Assembly: GCA_023897205.1 (NCBI GenBank)
Contig: JAHWDD010000005.1
Location: 930,001-994,000 of the forward strand
Direction of reading: 5' to 3'
DNA from: Exophiala sp. HKRS030
Taxonomy: Eukaryota; Ascomycota; Eurotiomycetes; Chaetothyriales; Herpotrichiellaceae
Length of the DNA stretch: 64,000 nt
Shown here: in pieces, positions 46,007 through 58,430 of the stretch
Position numbering within the stretch: position 1 is the first letter of the stretch
How the letters are laid out: each line of letters opens with the position of its first letter
Program-made: the position numbers and the translations under genes
Notes under the pieces: model-generated
Seen by the model: only the letters and a program-made list of their open reading frames with translations
What the model was told of the DNA's origin: nothing
The model's database searches: none

Positions 46007-46852
46007 GGCTCGTCAATTTGTTTCTTTTTTTTCGCCTGGTGTCCTGCTCGGATTGAAGTGAATGACCGTGCTATTTATACTTCGATCATGAGCGTACAAG
46101 GGGCGTGACTTCGCCGTGTCTGAGACGTTACACGCGTGAGACCCACCATACTGTACTGCACCTGGGAAGATCCCAGAGTGTTTGGACCATTTTTTGGCTG
46201 ATATCACGTGCGAAAGCAGTGAATTGCTTCGTCCGCGGTGGATGATTCAGCCACTCTTCGGACGGAGGAGGTACCATTTTCGAATGGTGAACGTGTAAGC
46301 CATTGCTGATTCAACAACATGGCCAGCACTGGGATATTTTGTCCAAAGTCTTACCTCTATGAAATATTCATCGGACCTTCGAGATGCATTCTGTTTCAAA
46401 ACCAAAATCATATCCCGGACGTTGTTAGCGTAAGATCTCACGACGGAGCGACCAAGTTCTATGGCTATTATCAAGTTGGAATTGTAGACTCGAAGATAAG
46501 CACATCTTTTTGGCACACGGAGTTAGGGACTCTGATATTAGACAGATGTTGTTTGTCTAGTGAAGGCCCTCAACATCGAATTTGCCTGTATGTAGAGGCT
46601 TTTGTGTTCGAGTCAGGCCTGGCGTGAGGGGCCTGCGAACTCTTCCATAACATGGGGAAACGTACCTCGGCACCTGGCAATAGGACTGGGTACTTAGTAC
46701 CTAATGCATGTAGTTATGTCCCCAAGCTACAATGTTTTTGGACGAGGCAACACTTGAGGATAAAGTAGACCCAAGCATTTCGTGCCTTCATCAGAATTGT
46801 CTTTTGGTCGCTCGGTCTATTTACAGCGCGCGGGAGAGCTCACACTCGAATC
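46007..46852. promoter_or_regulatory. Head-to-head promoter region of two MDR genes
   Basis: About 0.85 kb between the divergent starts of the fusion reductase and the zinc alcohol dehydrogenase. No other gene recognised. Confidence 0.35.
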
Positions 46853-48245
46853 ATGGCCGGCGAAGCAATACCAGAGACTATGCTGGCGTGGCAGAAAGAT
46901 TTTGGCAGCACGCAGCCGGTAAGTTGAATGTATTGGTGACGTAGCAGTTTAATCTTACGAGTTCATGTTTCCATGATGGCCAGGATCTTTGTGGTGTTGA
47001 TCTGACTTTTAGCTAGAATCGAGTCCGTGTTGATGTCCCGTCAGCGCCTGACGACGGACTTTTGGTGAAGATATATGCGGCTGGAGGTGCGTACTTACAC
47101 TCCCCGTCTTCATCGTCTATGGCGATCGGGGTAGACATGAGAAGGATACGATTCCTAAACCTTCCATAGTTTGTCACAGCGATGTCCATCTACTGCACAT
47201 GGAAGAGAAGCCGCCCGAATACTTGGACAAGTATACTTTGGTGCGCCGCGACCAGAATTAATGATGGAGCGTCTCATCGTGTGCTGACAATATTCTCACG
47301 AAAAAGGGCCATGAAGGATGCGGCGAGGTGGTCTCGGTCGGATCTGCCGTCACCAAATTCAAGCCGGGCGACATGGTATCAGTCCTGGCAGTGCCTGGAT
47401 GTGGAAGTCAGTCATGCCCAGACTGTGCGAAGGGGGTCCCTCAGATTTGTCCGCTGGGAGAACACTACGGCATCGGGCACAACGGGTCCTTCGCACCCTA
47501 CGTTGCCATCCGTGAGAGAGCCGCGGTCAAGCTACCCTCGGGCGTAAGCTATGCGGCTGGCGCGGTGGCCACGGATGCAGTCTTGACCGCGTACCAAGCA
47601 GTCGTGGGACGAGGGAAGGTCAAAAAGGGTGATACAGTCCTGTTGTTCGGACTGGGCGGGCTGGGATTCAACGCGTTACAGATCATGCTCAGCATCGGGG
47701 CGAACGTGATTGTCGTGGACCAACGACAGGAAGTGCTCGAGGAGGCCCTCAAGTTTGGCGTCAAGTCAGAGAACGTCGTGCCCGTGGGGACAGGAAACGT
47801 GGCGGAATGGGTCAACAACAAAGGGTTGCTTGTCGATACGGCGATCGATTTCGTGGGAGTATCGGAGACATTCAAAGCAGCACTTGATGCAGGTGAGTTT
47901 TTGACAACCCACCAGGAGTGGGCATGCGCTGATGGACACGTCTGTCTTGGGATAGTGCGACGAGCAGGTACAGTTGTCCTTGTGGGCTTGATCAATCCCA
48001 GCATATCGTTCAGTTCGCTGGTACCCATCACAAAGCAACTGGACGTGCTAGGAAGTTATGGGGGCACTTCTTCGGACCTGGAGGCCAGTCTGGATCTCAT
48101 CGCCAAAGGTGTCATCACGCCACAGGTCGAGACGGGGCATATGAAGGATTTCCCTCAGATCCTGGATGACTTGCACAATGGGAAGATCAAGAGTAGGATT
48201 GTCCTTGTGCCGGAAGGAGTGGAAGAGGCCAAGGTCGCGAAGTGA
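46853..48245 (+). CDS. Zinc-dependent alcohol dehydrogenase (medium-chain)
   Basis: Five exons (46853-46918, 47017-47086, 47171-47241, 47307-47892, 47956-48245) encode 360 residues. Catalytic-zinc ligands are C47 in VCHSD and H71-E72 in GHEGCGEV. Structural-zinc cysteines are C101, C106, C109 and C117. NAD(P) binding is by FGLGGLGFNALQ. The last intron is 63 nt and stays open if retained, but removing it restores the usual ALDAVRRAGTVVLVGL segment. The first-intron acceptor lies just after an in-frame TAG, giving NRVRVDVPSAP. The reaction is oxidation of a primary or secondary alcohol; the substrate is unknown. It faces the SnoaL-reductase fusion gene and may share its promoter. Confidence 0.85.
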
Positions 48246-49784
48246 TGATATACGCACAAGGAGGTTGGTTACAAGATCGAGTTGATATCGACATGTCGGT
48301 ACTCGTAGTCCTTTTGGGAACAAAAGTTGCTATTGTACTCCGTAACAGCGTCGACAGATGGTGTCATCGCAATGAGCCGCGACCTCCTTCTCCTGAAATG
48401 ATTCTAGTCTGTACTTACCGCGCTTTGCATCTCAAGACCGATGAGAATCTCTGCAAAGGTCGACTATGCCCTCTCAAAAGTCGCAGGCGGACCAATGTAT
48501 GTGTGCCAGTACCATGACTGATTATGACTCGACGCCCGATGCAAATACAGCCTTAAGATGACCGGTACAACCCATATAACAACTTTTGCGACCCTTTGAG
48601 GCTGAGATGTCCAAAAGGAGGACAGTATAGGAGAAGTACGACCACAATCCCTGCAGGTCACAACTTCGAAATAACCAATCATCTTTTGATCGGAGAAACT
48701 TTTGTTTGCTCTGATCAGTGATGTCCAACCCTCCTCGATAACATGCCTCGACAAGGGGTGAAAGTTGCTCAACTATATAGCAACCCTTAGTTCCCGTACC
48801 AGCCATGAATGTATCTACACAGTCACAGTAACCCATCTTGTTCGAACATGACTCGATCTCGAAACCATCCACACACTCGGCAGGAATAGGATGCTATTCG
48901 GCCCCTGTTCACCAGGTTGTACAAGACAGAGGGGGAAAAGCTTTCAGATATTATCAGTGACTGTCTCTAGACTCACTTGATTCCTTCCAATACCGGGCAA
49001 TAAGTGTCATCTCATTTCTCAGCTCTACCATCACACAAAACTAGATAGTAAAGTCCAGTCTACTGGGTCGACCTCTGATGTCAATCATGTCACTTGGCGA
49101 ATTTCCTACTCGACGCTGTACTTCAGCCACAACACCTTAACAAAGGCCCAACTTCGTGATTGTATTTCCGCTACATCCAAGCCACAATCATGCCAGGGGC
49201 CGTATGTTAGTCATGCCGTCCTCGCATCCGAAGTTTGTCATGTTGGCATCCGAAAACATCCCTGAGTAGAACACACCGTGTGGGGTGTCACGACATATAC
49301 GAGACCAGGGTGAAAGTTTTGTTTCCTTTGTGATTGAAGTACGGCAATCATCGAATTTTGACTGCAAGGACTCTGGAAGAGTTCTGAGACAAGCGAGGGC
49401 ACTTGCCCTCATCGGCCTTGGAAGGAATATCTTGTCGTGGATAACTGTTTTTTCCGACTCCAGCCTTCCTCTGATATACCTTCAGCGATGAAGCATTCCT
49501 TGAGAGGTAGTCGAGACACGTTCAGAGTTGTCAGGAGGGAAGGTACGCAGGTGATCGGATCACTCACGATGTGCATACCAAAGGCACAAATCTCCTAGGC
49601 AGTTGACTCATTGACTCGTTGACACCAGTTAACCACCTGGCCAAATCAACCCAAACATTCACTTCACCTCATTTCACATTACGAGCTCGATACTTAGCAA
49701 TTCTCAACTCATACATACCAAATACTCCATGGCCACAGAAAGACAGTATCTTCAAGAAGCCCCTTCATCACTCGTTCGTCCACC
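48246..49784. other. Region without a convincing gene
   Basis: About 1.5 kb. A minus-strand frame at 48522-48872 encodes a Cys-rich stretch (YCDCVDTFMAGTGTKGC), but I found no start, signal peptide or upstream exon for it, so it may be a remnant. Confidence 0.35.
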
Positions 49785-50640
49785 ATGTCTCTCCCATGTC
49801 TTGTATCCCCCGACTACTCGAGCGACAAGTCAATCACCCGCCTTGGGCCTCAGTCCGAACCGCGGTCCGGAACTCGAGGTAAACCTTCATATGCCAAGGC
49901 GATGCAAGAGACTGCGGCAGCATCGGGAGCTTTGATGAACACACCAGCGACAACATAGGATGATGTCAAGGTCCAACAACCGCACCATGACCCAGGTCCA
50001 GGTCCAGGTCCAGGTCCATCGACACTGACGGCCGCACAGAAAGAGAACAAGGACAAAAAGGACACCGTTGCCATGGTTCCTCTCATGTCCCCACCACGGA
50101 TCGCTCACCGATCACGTCCGAGTTTCAGTCGTTCTCCAATGAAGTCGCAATGTGAAAACCACGACACCTCAGAAGTACCATTGAGCGAGGTGCCTTCGAT
50201 CGGTATGATTCCGTGGTAAGTCACCAAGTCACCAAAGCCCCTTTTCTCTTTCCAGCTTTGCACCATCTACGAAGATACGTCCTCGATAGTACCGTTTCCA
50301 TCCACGTATAACACTTCATCTCGACCAGCGGTAGAACTTTCCCCAAGGTCCTAGCAGACAGTGGTTGGGAATGCGCGGTCTGGCGGGACCTGGCATACAA
50401 CGGGAAAGGAACAATCCAAGACAGACTCATTTCGAAAAGCCACGAATATATCAACAACATCGACAACTCACCGGATTTACAAGAGAGGCGAGTACGAATG
50501 CTGGAGGCGGAAATGTGTCTCATGACAAGACACTACATGGTCGACGACAGCTTAAAATTCTGGAGGGTCCGACCATGGGCGACAAATCCAGAGTTCCTGG
50601 AATGGGAAATTGGGCGGTTTGATCAGCAATGTGAGTACAC
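49785..50640 (+). pseudogene. Probable broken or misread gene, hypothetical protein
   Basis: A start at 49785 (MSLPCLVSPDYSSDKSI) opens a frame that meets an in-frame TAG and then continues for about 85 codons in the same frame with protein-like text, including PGPGPGPG and a Ser/Arg-rich stretch (RIAHRSRPSFSRSPMK). It ends at a GTAAGT site near 50216. Downstream, another frame (about 50347-50638) reads strongly as protein: LADSGWECAVWRDLAYNG, DSLKFWRVRPWATNPEFLEW. It then reaches a GTGAGT donor. The phases of these blocks do not agree through any obvious intron. I do not recognise the family. This suggests disabling mutations, though unusual splicing is possible. Confidence 0.4.
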
Positions 50641-51174
50641 GCTTCCGCATTACCACACAAGACCACCACTCACCATGACATGTTGGCGAAGACACTGCGT
50701 ACGTGCATGCGTGCGCGTCGAGACACCATCTGTATATGAGTCCGGCAAGTCAGGTGGTTTTGGATTTGGAGACAAAGGGTAAATTGAGAGTATTATAGCC
50801 GCCATAGACGAGGGCTCTGATTCGGAAACATGACTTCTGAATCAAACAAAATTCGACTCGACGCTTGCTAAGTGCTAAGGAGTAGTAAGTAGCCTGATGT
50901 ATACCTAGGAAAGATTCCAACCACATTTCAGTCTGCAATGACTAAAAGCCAATCGTGCCGGACACATCAAATCGTTAATTTCGTCACGTTCGTCGTTCAT
51001 TTCATCATGAATATCTCTCCCACATTCACATGTCAGTGTTGTATCGTTTCCGCGGCTGGACGGGGTCCGTAGTTGAATCTCATCCAATCTTTCCCCAGAC
51101 AAAACCTCCCCAACTCTCTTGCTTTCTCACTCTGTCGACCTGGTCGATCGGCTCCGGTTCAATCTCGCCCGCAC
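50641..51174. other. Intergenic region
   Basis: About 0.5 kb, with a possible last exon or 3-prime part of the broken gene at its left edge. Nothing else supported. Confidence 0.35.
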
Positions 51175-53113
51175 TCAACCAATCTTCTTCTCAATCCTCT
51201 TGAAAAACTTGCCGACCCCCTTTTCCAACCTGTCCACGGTGGACGGTTGGTTGTGTTGTGAGCCGGACGCGCGTGACGGTTTTCGCTGATGGTGATGGTG
51301 GGTGTGGTACTCGTCCTCGGTGGGTCGGTAGAGTTGACCGTGGACGTCGTATGGGTTCCCCGTCGTCCCGACACCTTGCTGTGTGAGGCCACCGGGTTGT
51401 CCACCGCCGGTCTGTGCGTAACTGTAGTTTGCGTATCCACCCACAGGGGTGGCAGCGGCAGCAGCATGCGACGGGGGTGGTGGTGGCGGAGATGATCCCG
51501 CCGACAGGTAGTCTGGGTACTGCGGTTGAATGTGCTGGAGGGGTTTGTGAGGTTGGGCGTTGACGGATTGGTAGAATTGAGCGCCGGGGCTCTGCACGGC
51601 CTGTTGCTGTTGTTGTTGACCGCCAAAGATGTGGGCGTTGGGGTCCTGCTGGTGGGGCACGTAGTGTTGTGCGGCGACGCTGGGGTGGCGGCTCGGGTCC
51701 GGGCTGGTGGCGCTCGACGGGCCGGTTGTTCCCCCTCCGAATCCGGTCGAGCCGGATGTCCTCGGTGAGGTCTGAAGAGCCGAAGAGATGGATTGTGGTG
51801 GTAGTGCTCCGACTCCTCCTGCGAACGATGGGTGCTGGTGTTGTGGTGGCGTCGTCGTCGTCATCGTCGTGGTCGTCGCGTGTGGACCAAAGGACGGTTG
51901 GCCGGGAACAACACAAGCACCAGGAGGCGGTGGTGGTGGTGAGCCGTAATGACCGTAAGGTTGCTGTCCTGCTCCTGGCACGACACCGACACTGACACCT
52001 CCGGGAACAGTATGAGGCTGTTGTTGTTGTTGTTGATGATGGGCCGGGGCATAGGCGCGGTCGTGCATTGCGGCTGTCGCCAGACCAGTTCCGTTTGCCG
52101 CGTCGACCGGAGGGGGAGTGTCTTCGCGGTGCGCAATGGGTTCGGGAGCCGCGGGCGCCGCTGGGTTGTACGCGAGAGGAGTGAAATTCGTGCCCGAGGC
52201 TGGGGTTAGTGAGTGTGCCGAATGGTTTCTTTCGATGTTTGTCGACGCGGAACCAGGTGATGGCGATGTCGCTGCCACTGCCGCAGCCGCCGCATGGGCT
52301 GTGCTGGGAACTTGACCAAGTGCTGCTGCTGCCGCCGTCGCTGGTTGAGTAGGTGGTGGCATCTGCATGGCTCGCGCCTTGGTGGGATCGTGGCTCTTGT
52401 CCTTGCCGTACGCGGGATCAGAGATGGCGACATGTTCGAGATTCTGCACCACCGAACTGACCATGTCATGAGGGTATGGTTCGGGTTCGGGTTCGGGCTC
52501 CAGCTCCGACTCGACCTCGTGCGCCTGTACGTGCGCGTGCGCGTGCGATTCCTCGAGCTCGTCATGATCATCGTCAACGTCCAGTTGGTGCGGTTGTAAC
52601 AGTCTCTTGCATATGTCCACGATCAATTTCGCGTCCTCTTGATTCCAAAAATAAAAGTCGATCGTGTGTATCCTGTACCTTGTCGTTCCCGGGTCTCGTG
52701 GATCCGCGCTGGCCAGGCGCCATTCATCTGGCTCTCGTGATGACGACCGGGCAGATGCGGGCGACGCGGTCGTCGTCGGGCCCGTCGTCGCGTCCACGAC
52801 GAGAGTCACCCGGGTAGGGAACTGGTGGGCGTTTGTGACGTGGACATTGTCGAGATAGCCACTGAAGGCGGCCTGGTCGGCCGAACCAGGATGAAGCGCG
52901 ACCTCGATGCGGCTGGTCTGTCTCGTAGAGTTGTAGTAGATGTAAAAGTACGAGGTCTTGTCGAAACGATGGAGGAACGGTCGAGGGGTTGGAGCGTCAA
53001 AGTACGTGTGCACGTCGGCGTACCTGTAGGGATCTCAGTAAGATATACAAACCGCTTCGAAGAGGTCGGGCTTACACCGTAGTCAGCGTTTCTTCGCCAG
53101 GAAATGGTGGCAT
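51175..53113 (-). CDS. Conserved fungal protein, folded N-terminus with long disordered tail
   Basis: Exons 53113-53076 and 53023-51175 (52-nt intron) encode 628 residues. The first roughly 160 residues look globular and conserved (MPPFPGEETLTTVYADVHTY; SYFYIYYNSTRQTSRIEVAL; FSGYLDNVHVTNAHQ; RYRIHTIDFYFWNQEDAKLI and DICKRLLQ). The rest is low complexity: acidic His/Glu repeats, an (EP)n run, and Ala-, Gln-, Pro- and Gly-rich segments, ending with a basic helix (LEKGVGKFFKRIEKKIG) that may bind membrane or nucleic acid. I do not recognise a named family. The short first exon is supported by splice consensus and by an unbroken conserved block across the join. Confidence 0.75.
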
Positions 53114-53487
53114 GTTGTTGTTGCTGTTGTACAACACAATATGATGGCTTCGGCTTGGACGGCTTGTAATCGAGCGCAGACACGGAAAACTCACAGCATG
53201 ACGGCAACTTGTCTTTGCTGTGGTCGAGCAATGCGCAGATTGTTCATTGTGCCTCAGTCGTTTGAGTTGGGCGGTTACGGAGAATCCAAGGTCGAGGCTT
53301 GACGAGGCTGATGACGCGCGACGGGAGAATTGTGGCTGTGCCCCTCCATGGAGTTCAGACCAAAGACATCTACGGAGCACAAGCTGTCATCTCAGTATAT
53401 CACACTATGGTTGGAAAGGGTATTATCATGCACTTCCATAGAATATCTGTTTGCATTCATCATTATTGTAGCCTCTTCTGATCTCAT
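53114..53487. other. Short intergenic region
   Basis: About 0.37 kb between the conserved protein and ATG5, which lie on the same strand. Nothing recognised. Confidence 0.45.
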
Positions 53488-54529
53488 CTATCCGCGCATG
53501 GCCAGTACAACGGACAGCCAGCCATCTGCATAACAGCCCCAACGAAGCAGTTCGTCTAGATTGGCGGTCATAGGTATAGGTGCGCCATGTAAGAGAGGCG
53601 TAGCGAGGATAGGAGTCCTCCGCGAGGGAAATAGGCTTGGTATCAGTTCATGTAGAGCCGTGCCTAATGTCTGAGGTTGTCCTGTACTGCTGCTACCACC
53701 TCGGAGTGCTGCTGGTGAGGTCTGACCAACACCCGTCATGGTAGGAGAGATGTGTGACTGTAGAACCTTTATCTGAGCCTTACTCGGGTCTTGATCAGGC
53801 GGAGACGGCAGGTAGACACGCAGAGGGACGTTGCGTAACTGTCCGGGGGCTGGCACCAGGCTGCTGTAGATTTTTGAAAAAGTCATCAAGTCACCTTCCT
53901 GGGTCGAAGTCCACAAAGCCTTACTCTCCTGGGCCGACAAGGTCATGATCGGTTTCGCCGTTCCTGACCGAAGAAAGTCTGCCTCTTTGACTGAATTGAT
54001 GAACGAGTCATGCAACACCACAGGGGTCGCGTCCAGCATCGACGGCCTTGTCTCGTCTGGAGTGAAGTGTAACGTCAACCGAAACGGCAAAGAGTCCGAG
54101 GCTGCATGGTCAGGACCAGCATCTTGCGTGGACAAGACGTATATATCGTATAGAAGCCCCAATGGTAAATGCCACTTCAGGGGGACGTTGTCGTACGTAA
54201 AATAGCCAGCATACGGCGACACGGTCTCGGGGTCGGCTATCAGTGAGCTTTGGAAAAAGGCGTGTAGACGCGGGAGCAACAAAGGCAAGTAGGAAAGTCG
54301 AGGGAAAGCGATCTGTAAGAGGAACCGTGATCAGATTGCGCCATTCCAGCCTATTGGCATCTTGAGACGATACCACGACAAGAGGGTGGCTCGAAGGGGA
54401 CACACTTACCAGGTAGGGATCGGCTTGGTCAAAACTTCGACATTCTGAGGCGGCTAGTCGGATTTCTAGAGGCAACCTGGCTTTCCATACAGAGCGCTGG
54501 ATGGCATGCAACTGACCGTTTTGAGCCAT
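53488..54529 (-). CDS. ATG5: Autophagy protein 5
   Basis: Atg5 is covalently joined to Atg12 and, with Atg16, promotes Atg8 lipidation on forming autophagosomes. Exons 54529-54410 and 54312-53488 (97-nt intron, phase 0) encode 314 residues. Family features are the N-terminal helix [18 protein letters not shown], the restored [35 protein letters not shown], and the conjugation lysine K149 in [15 protein letters not shown], which has the same number as in yeast. The C-terminal ubiquitin-like part includes LRVYLPSPP, and the end [20 protein letters not shown] plus ADGWLSVVL is highly typical. Length agrees with other filamentous ascomycetes. Confidence 0.93.
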
Positions 54530-57500
54530 GAATTGGTGTTGAGAGTGGGTGGAGGATGGAGATAGAATCTGACTTGACCGCGCTGGGTGAAGCGTAGGGG
54601 AAAAAAGAGGGATTTTGATGGCGCGGAAATTGCCGTGGCCGAGAGGTTATTCCATCGTAACGAGCACGAACCGAGACTATTGCATCTCCGTGATAGCAAT
54701 GTTGGCTCAAGAAGCGAAGGGAAACAAAAGGCGCCTCAAGGAGAAACAGGAGACGAGATCGGTCGATGGTGTGCAGAGTGAAACCGCGTGGCTCCTGCAA
54801 CTCAGGTGTTATCCAAGGCACCGCCAATAGGTCAGCCAGCCAGCCTCACCGGCCATGGGTGACCTAGCCGTGGAAGGAGTGAGTAAAGCAGGATACGAAG
54901 TACGAAGAACTCCCTAGAGGACAGAGTGATTGTCGTTATTCATCGTAAAAACCTATCTAAAATGGCACTGGATATACGGCGTATGGAGTAGAACAACATG
55001 CTCTTTGGGATGCCACACATACGATGGGCATAACTATTTGCAGTCCGTCTTCCCAACCTGGAATTGCGCAGCGGTGTGATGTGACGACCAGGTGCACCAG
55101 GAAGCGAGATGGAAGGGCAGGACAGAGTCTCTCCTCGTCCTGCTGCAGGCTCACTACTCCCTAAGGAGGTGGAAGGTGTCATCGCGCTGTGAAAAACGAC
55201 GAGCATCAGTCACCGGCCCAGCTGATCAACTCGACGCCACAAAACACCAGGGTCTCAGAAGCGTCGATGCACATCGCTAAGATCACCCTGCTGTACCCAA
55301 CGCAGTGGTTGAGCACACGCTCTACACATTCCCGCGCGCCGGTTGATAGGACTTTGACTGCATGTGAGTCAATAATGACATGCAACAACTGCACGACCGG
55401 GATTACCGCTTTCGATAGTTCTAGGCCTGGGATGCAGGTCGTTCAATTGAGACGGAAAGATTGACCAGGATACGGACAACGAGGACCAGACTTCGACGCT
55501 GTTGGTGTCACCATCCCCGTGAAATGTGCTCACCGACGGTCTTTCCTCTTGAGACTTCTTGGACGCTTCAAACTCTCCTCCCCGGTCATGATCGACGCCT
55601 CGACGGAGTAGGTCAAGGTCAGGAAATACAACCCCGACGCAAGGGTACGATACGAACTTCTAAACACGGTGAATACGGAGAAGGCAATAACATGAGAAAT
55701 GGGTGCGCCTCTCGCATGCCTGTCTACCCACCTCTCTCGCCAATGTCAAGTGACCTTTTCTCAAAGTGAAGCCAGCACCGCCAGCCTCTCTACCCACCAG
55801 CAGGGTTCTAGCTAGCCTATCTCATGCAAGCAGTGGCCAAGGCCCATGCATGGACTGCGGTGTAACCAAGAGGCTGCAAATCAGCAATCGTACGTGTCAT
55901 CTCTTTCACCCTAAATTTCGTTTCTGGACGCGAGCGCGTTAACACGAGGGAGGGACTTGAGATGGACCAGTCGGAGCCTGGTCCATGACCAAAATGCCTT
56001 GGATGAGCACGCTCTACTTGGAGTTTACTTAGCTGTGGCTTGCGTATCTGTGGGGAATTGATTGGTTATTCCAGGTTGACACTCCCTCGGCTCCCTAGGC
56101 TAGCAAATCCCCCTGCTTCGGGGTCTCAACATATTTCGAGCACTTTGCTTTTTCTGTCGGCACCAGATGCACAAGCGGTGATCAGGCTGGGTATCGGTCA
56201 ACCCGTTCGAATACGAATCAAACACGAACTTCTGTTCAGCCACCGAATGGGCCCTTCGTGAATTCCTACACCCGGGGAAAGTTGCTCCGACAGGGAATGG
56301 CAGCGGCAGACACGGCTCATCCAGGCTTACTGCTTAGGTGTTGCTTTTGATTGCTGCAGGTATGACCCAATAGCTTCTAGGGAGCGAGCCCTCCAAGGAA
56401 GATGCCGTGCCCAGTGTGTTCCCAACCCCAGTCTCCTGTTCTCCGCTCCTGTCTATCCCCTGCTTCGAATAGTTCCCCGTGCCAATGATCTTGGTACAGA
56501 GGGTCTTAACTAAAACAAGGCTCGTGCCTCTGGCGCTCCGCGGTGCAATAGCGCTAGACTCGAGGAGGATCGGCCGACCCTAGGCTGAGCGAGCACCTTG
56601 ACGAACTTATCCCTTCCCTGGGTAGGATGGCTCCCTTGGTTGTCTGACTCGCACGCTGGGAGGAGTCGTATGTCGGGCTAGTTCTTTTGCTGCCAGTGCC
56701 CCGAGTGCCCGTACAACTATGAATCATGATGGTTTGGATCGTCCGCTAGAGGACGACGACATTCCTGACTTGCATTTTGCTGGGTCTGTTTGCACCATAC
56801 TAACCACTTCACGTCCCGTCTCATTGAGAACCCGTCTCTCAGGCTAAGGAGTGGCAATCTTTCCCTGCGAAATCAGCTGGTTGAAAAAGTGTCGCGCCAT
56901 GTGTAGTGGCATCTTGATCGCTGGAGACAACGGGGCTCATCCATGGATCGCCAACGTCAGAAGCTTGCTGACCTTGAAGGAAAAAAGTCAGCCCTCCACC
57001 GCAGCGACTACATCACATTGCATTGCAGCGAGAAGTCCCGGGGCCCAGGGTCGCCTCTGCGAGCTTCTCACAGGCCACTAAAAAGACTCCCTCCAAGACG
57101 AGTGGCCTGACGAGGCCTCGAGCTAGAAGGGGATCACGCTAAGAGCGCCATGCATGATGCGGGCAAGCGTGCTGCGGCCAGATACCGTGAATCCTCGCCA
57201 GCGTACGGGCCTCCTTCCAGCTAAAGTATGCTCCAGCCGCCAATGCTTGCAGTTCCTGCTATACTGGTTGTCGTCTAGGCAGCGTCCTGATATCCGCTAT
57301 CCGCTATCCTACCCAGTGCAAAGACTTTCCCCTCCGCGTGGTTGTTGGCCGCTATCGTCTGTCGTCACTTCCTTGACGGTCCCAGCTAAGCTCCCTTGTC
57401 TGGTCCAGAACCGTGTGCTATGGCCAGGGAGCTCGATCCATCAACTCAAATTTCATCCGAAATAGCAGGCTAAGGTGCCACTTTTGATGCAGCTTGCCTT

Positions 57501-57878
57501 TTGGAGGGAAGAAAGACTGCCTGACTGTCAAATGTCAATCCCTAGACCCCATGCCGGCCAGAGTCAACCTCGTTCCAGGTCGAGGGTCGTCGTGTATCGC
57601 AGCGTGGTCAAATCAGCGGCCAGATCCATCCCCAACTCCGCCTACGCGCTGTCAGGAGCTCTCTTCCCTTGTCCCCTTCCACTACCCTGCGGCTCCAGGA
57701 TATGCTAGTTAGCAGCTCACCCGCCTGCCCTTGCTAGTTCCCTAATCATTCGCTTGTCATGCTCCTCTTGCCAAGTGGCTTTCCAATCGTCCTCCAGGCG
57801 CTCTCAGCCCATTGATAAGTTCTAGCTTTTCTCGGGACAACAACATAACTTTGCGTTGATCCTCCCTTTTCGCTCCCT
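54530..57878. other. Gene-poor region with no supported gene (3.3 kb)
   Basis: Short open frames on both strands, none with family motifs or consistent splicing. The right half (about 55.8-57.9 kb) is rich in CT and GC runs and may be promoter plus a long 5-prime leader for the gene that follows, as is common for fungal regulators. No tRNA, transposon ends or large repeats were seen. Confidence 0.4.
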
Positions 57879-58430
57879 TTGTTTTCACGTCAATTGGAAA
57901 ATCAACTCACCACGGACAGCTGTCAGCGTCTCGGGCCTCCCCCTAAACGGAATTGCTTGCCACGCGCAGATGTCAGCCACTGTTCCGTCTTGACTTGGGT
58001 TCCACCAAAGACGTCCCGGAATCTCTTCCACCCGACTCTTCCGTCTTCCTGTCACTTCACTCCACGGTCCACCTTCTACCGAAACCCATCTCGATACTTT
58101 TGTGAACGACGAGGAAGACAGAACTGTCCTTCGATAAACATCCAGTCCTGCGAAACATCCCGTGAGCCCCGTCGTCACCAAGCTGCCGTGTTCCCTCTTA
58201 CTCCGTCGCTGTCAATCCTCAAGTCAACACTAGTCGAACGACGAAGCTCCAGTAGGGCTGACAGGCATATCACCGCTTCGCAATACATCCCCTGTTCGAC
58301 TTTTGAATTCGCGACGACTTCTCCTGGGCCTCATGAAACAATTTCTCTTGCCATTCTACAACATGTCAGCTTGATGTACCAAATATCAGTCGGCGCCTTT
58401 CACCACTCTAGCCGACTCGTCGAGGCACCA

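Noticed and set aside
48522..48872. Cys-rich open frame that could be a small secreted protein
   Set aside because: No signal-peptide exon or supported start could be found upstream, and the tail does not look conserved.
50297..50330. Possible 23-nt intron that would remove the in-frame TAA near 50310
   Set aside because: Far shorter than any functional fungal intron seen elsewhere in the window.
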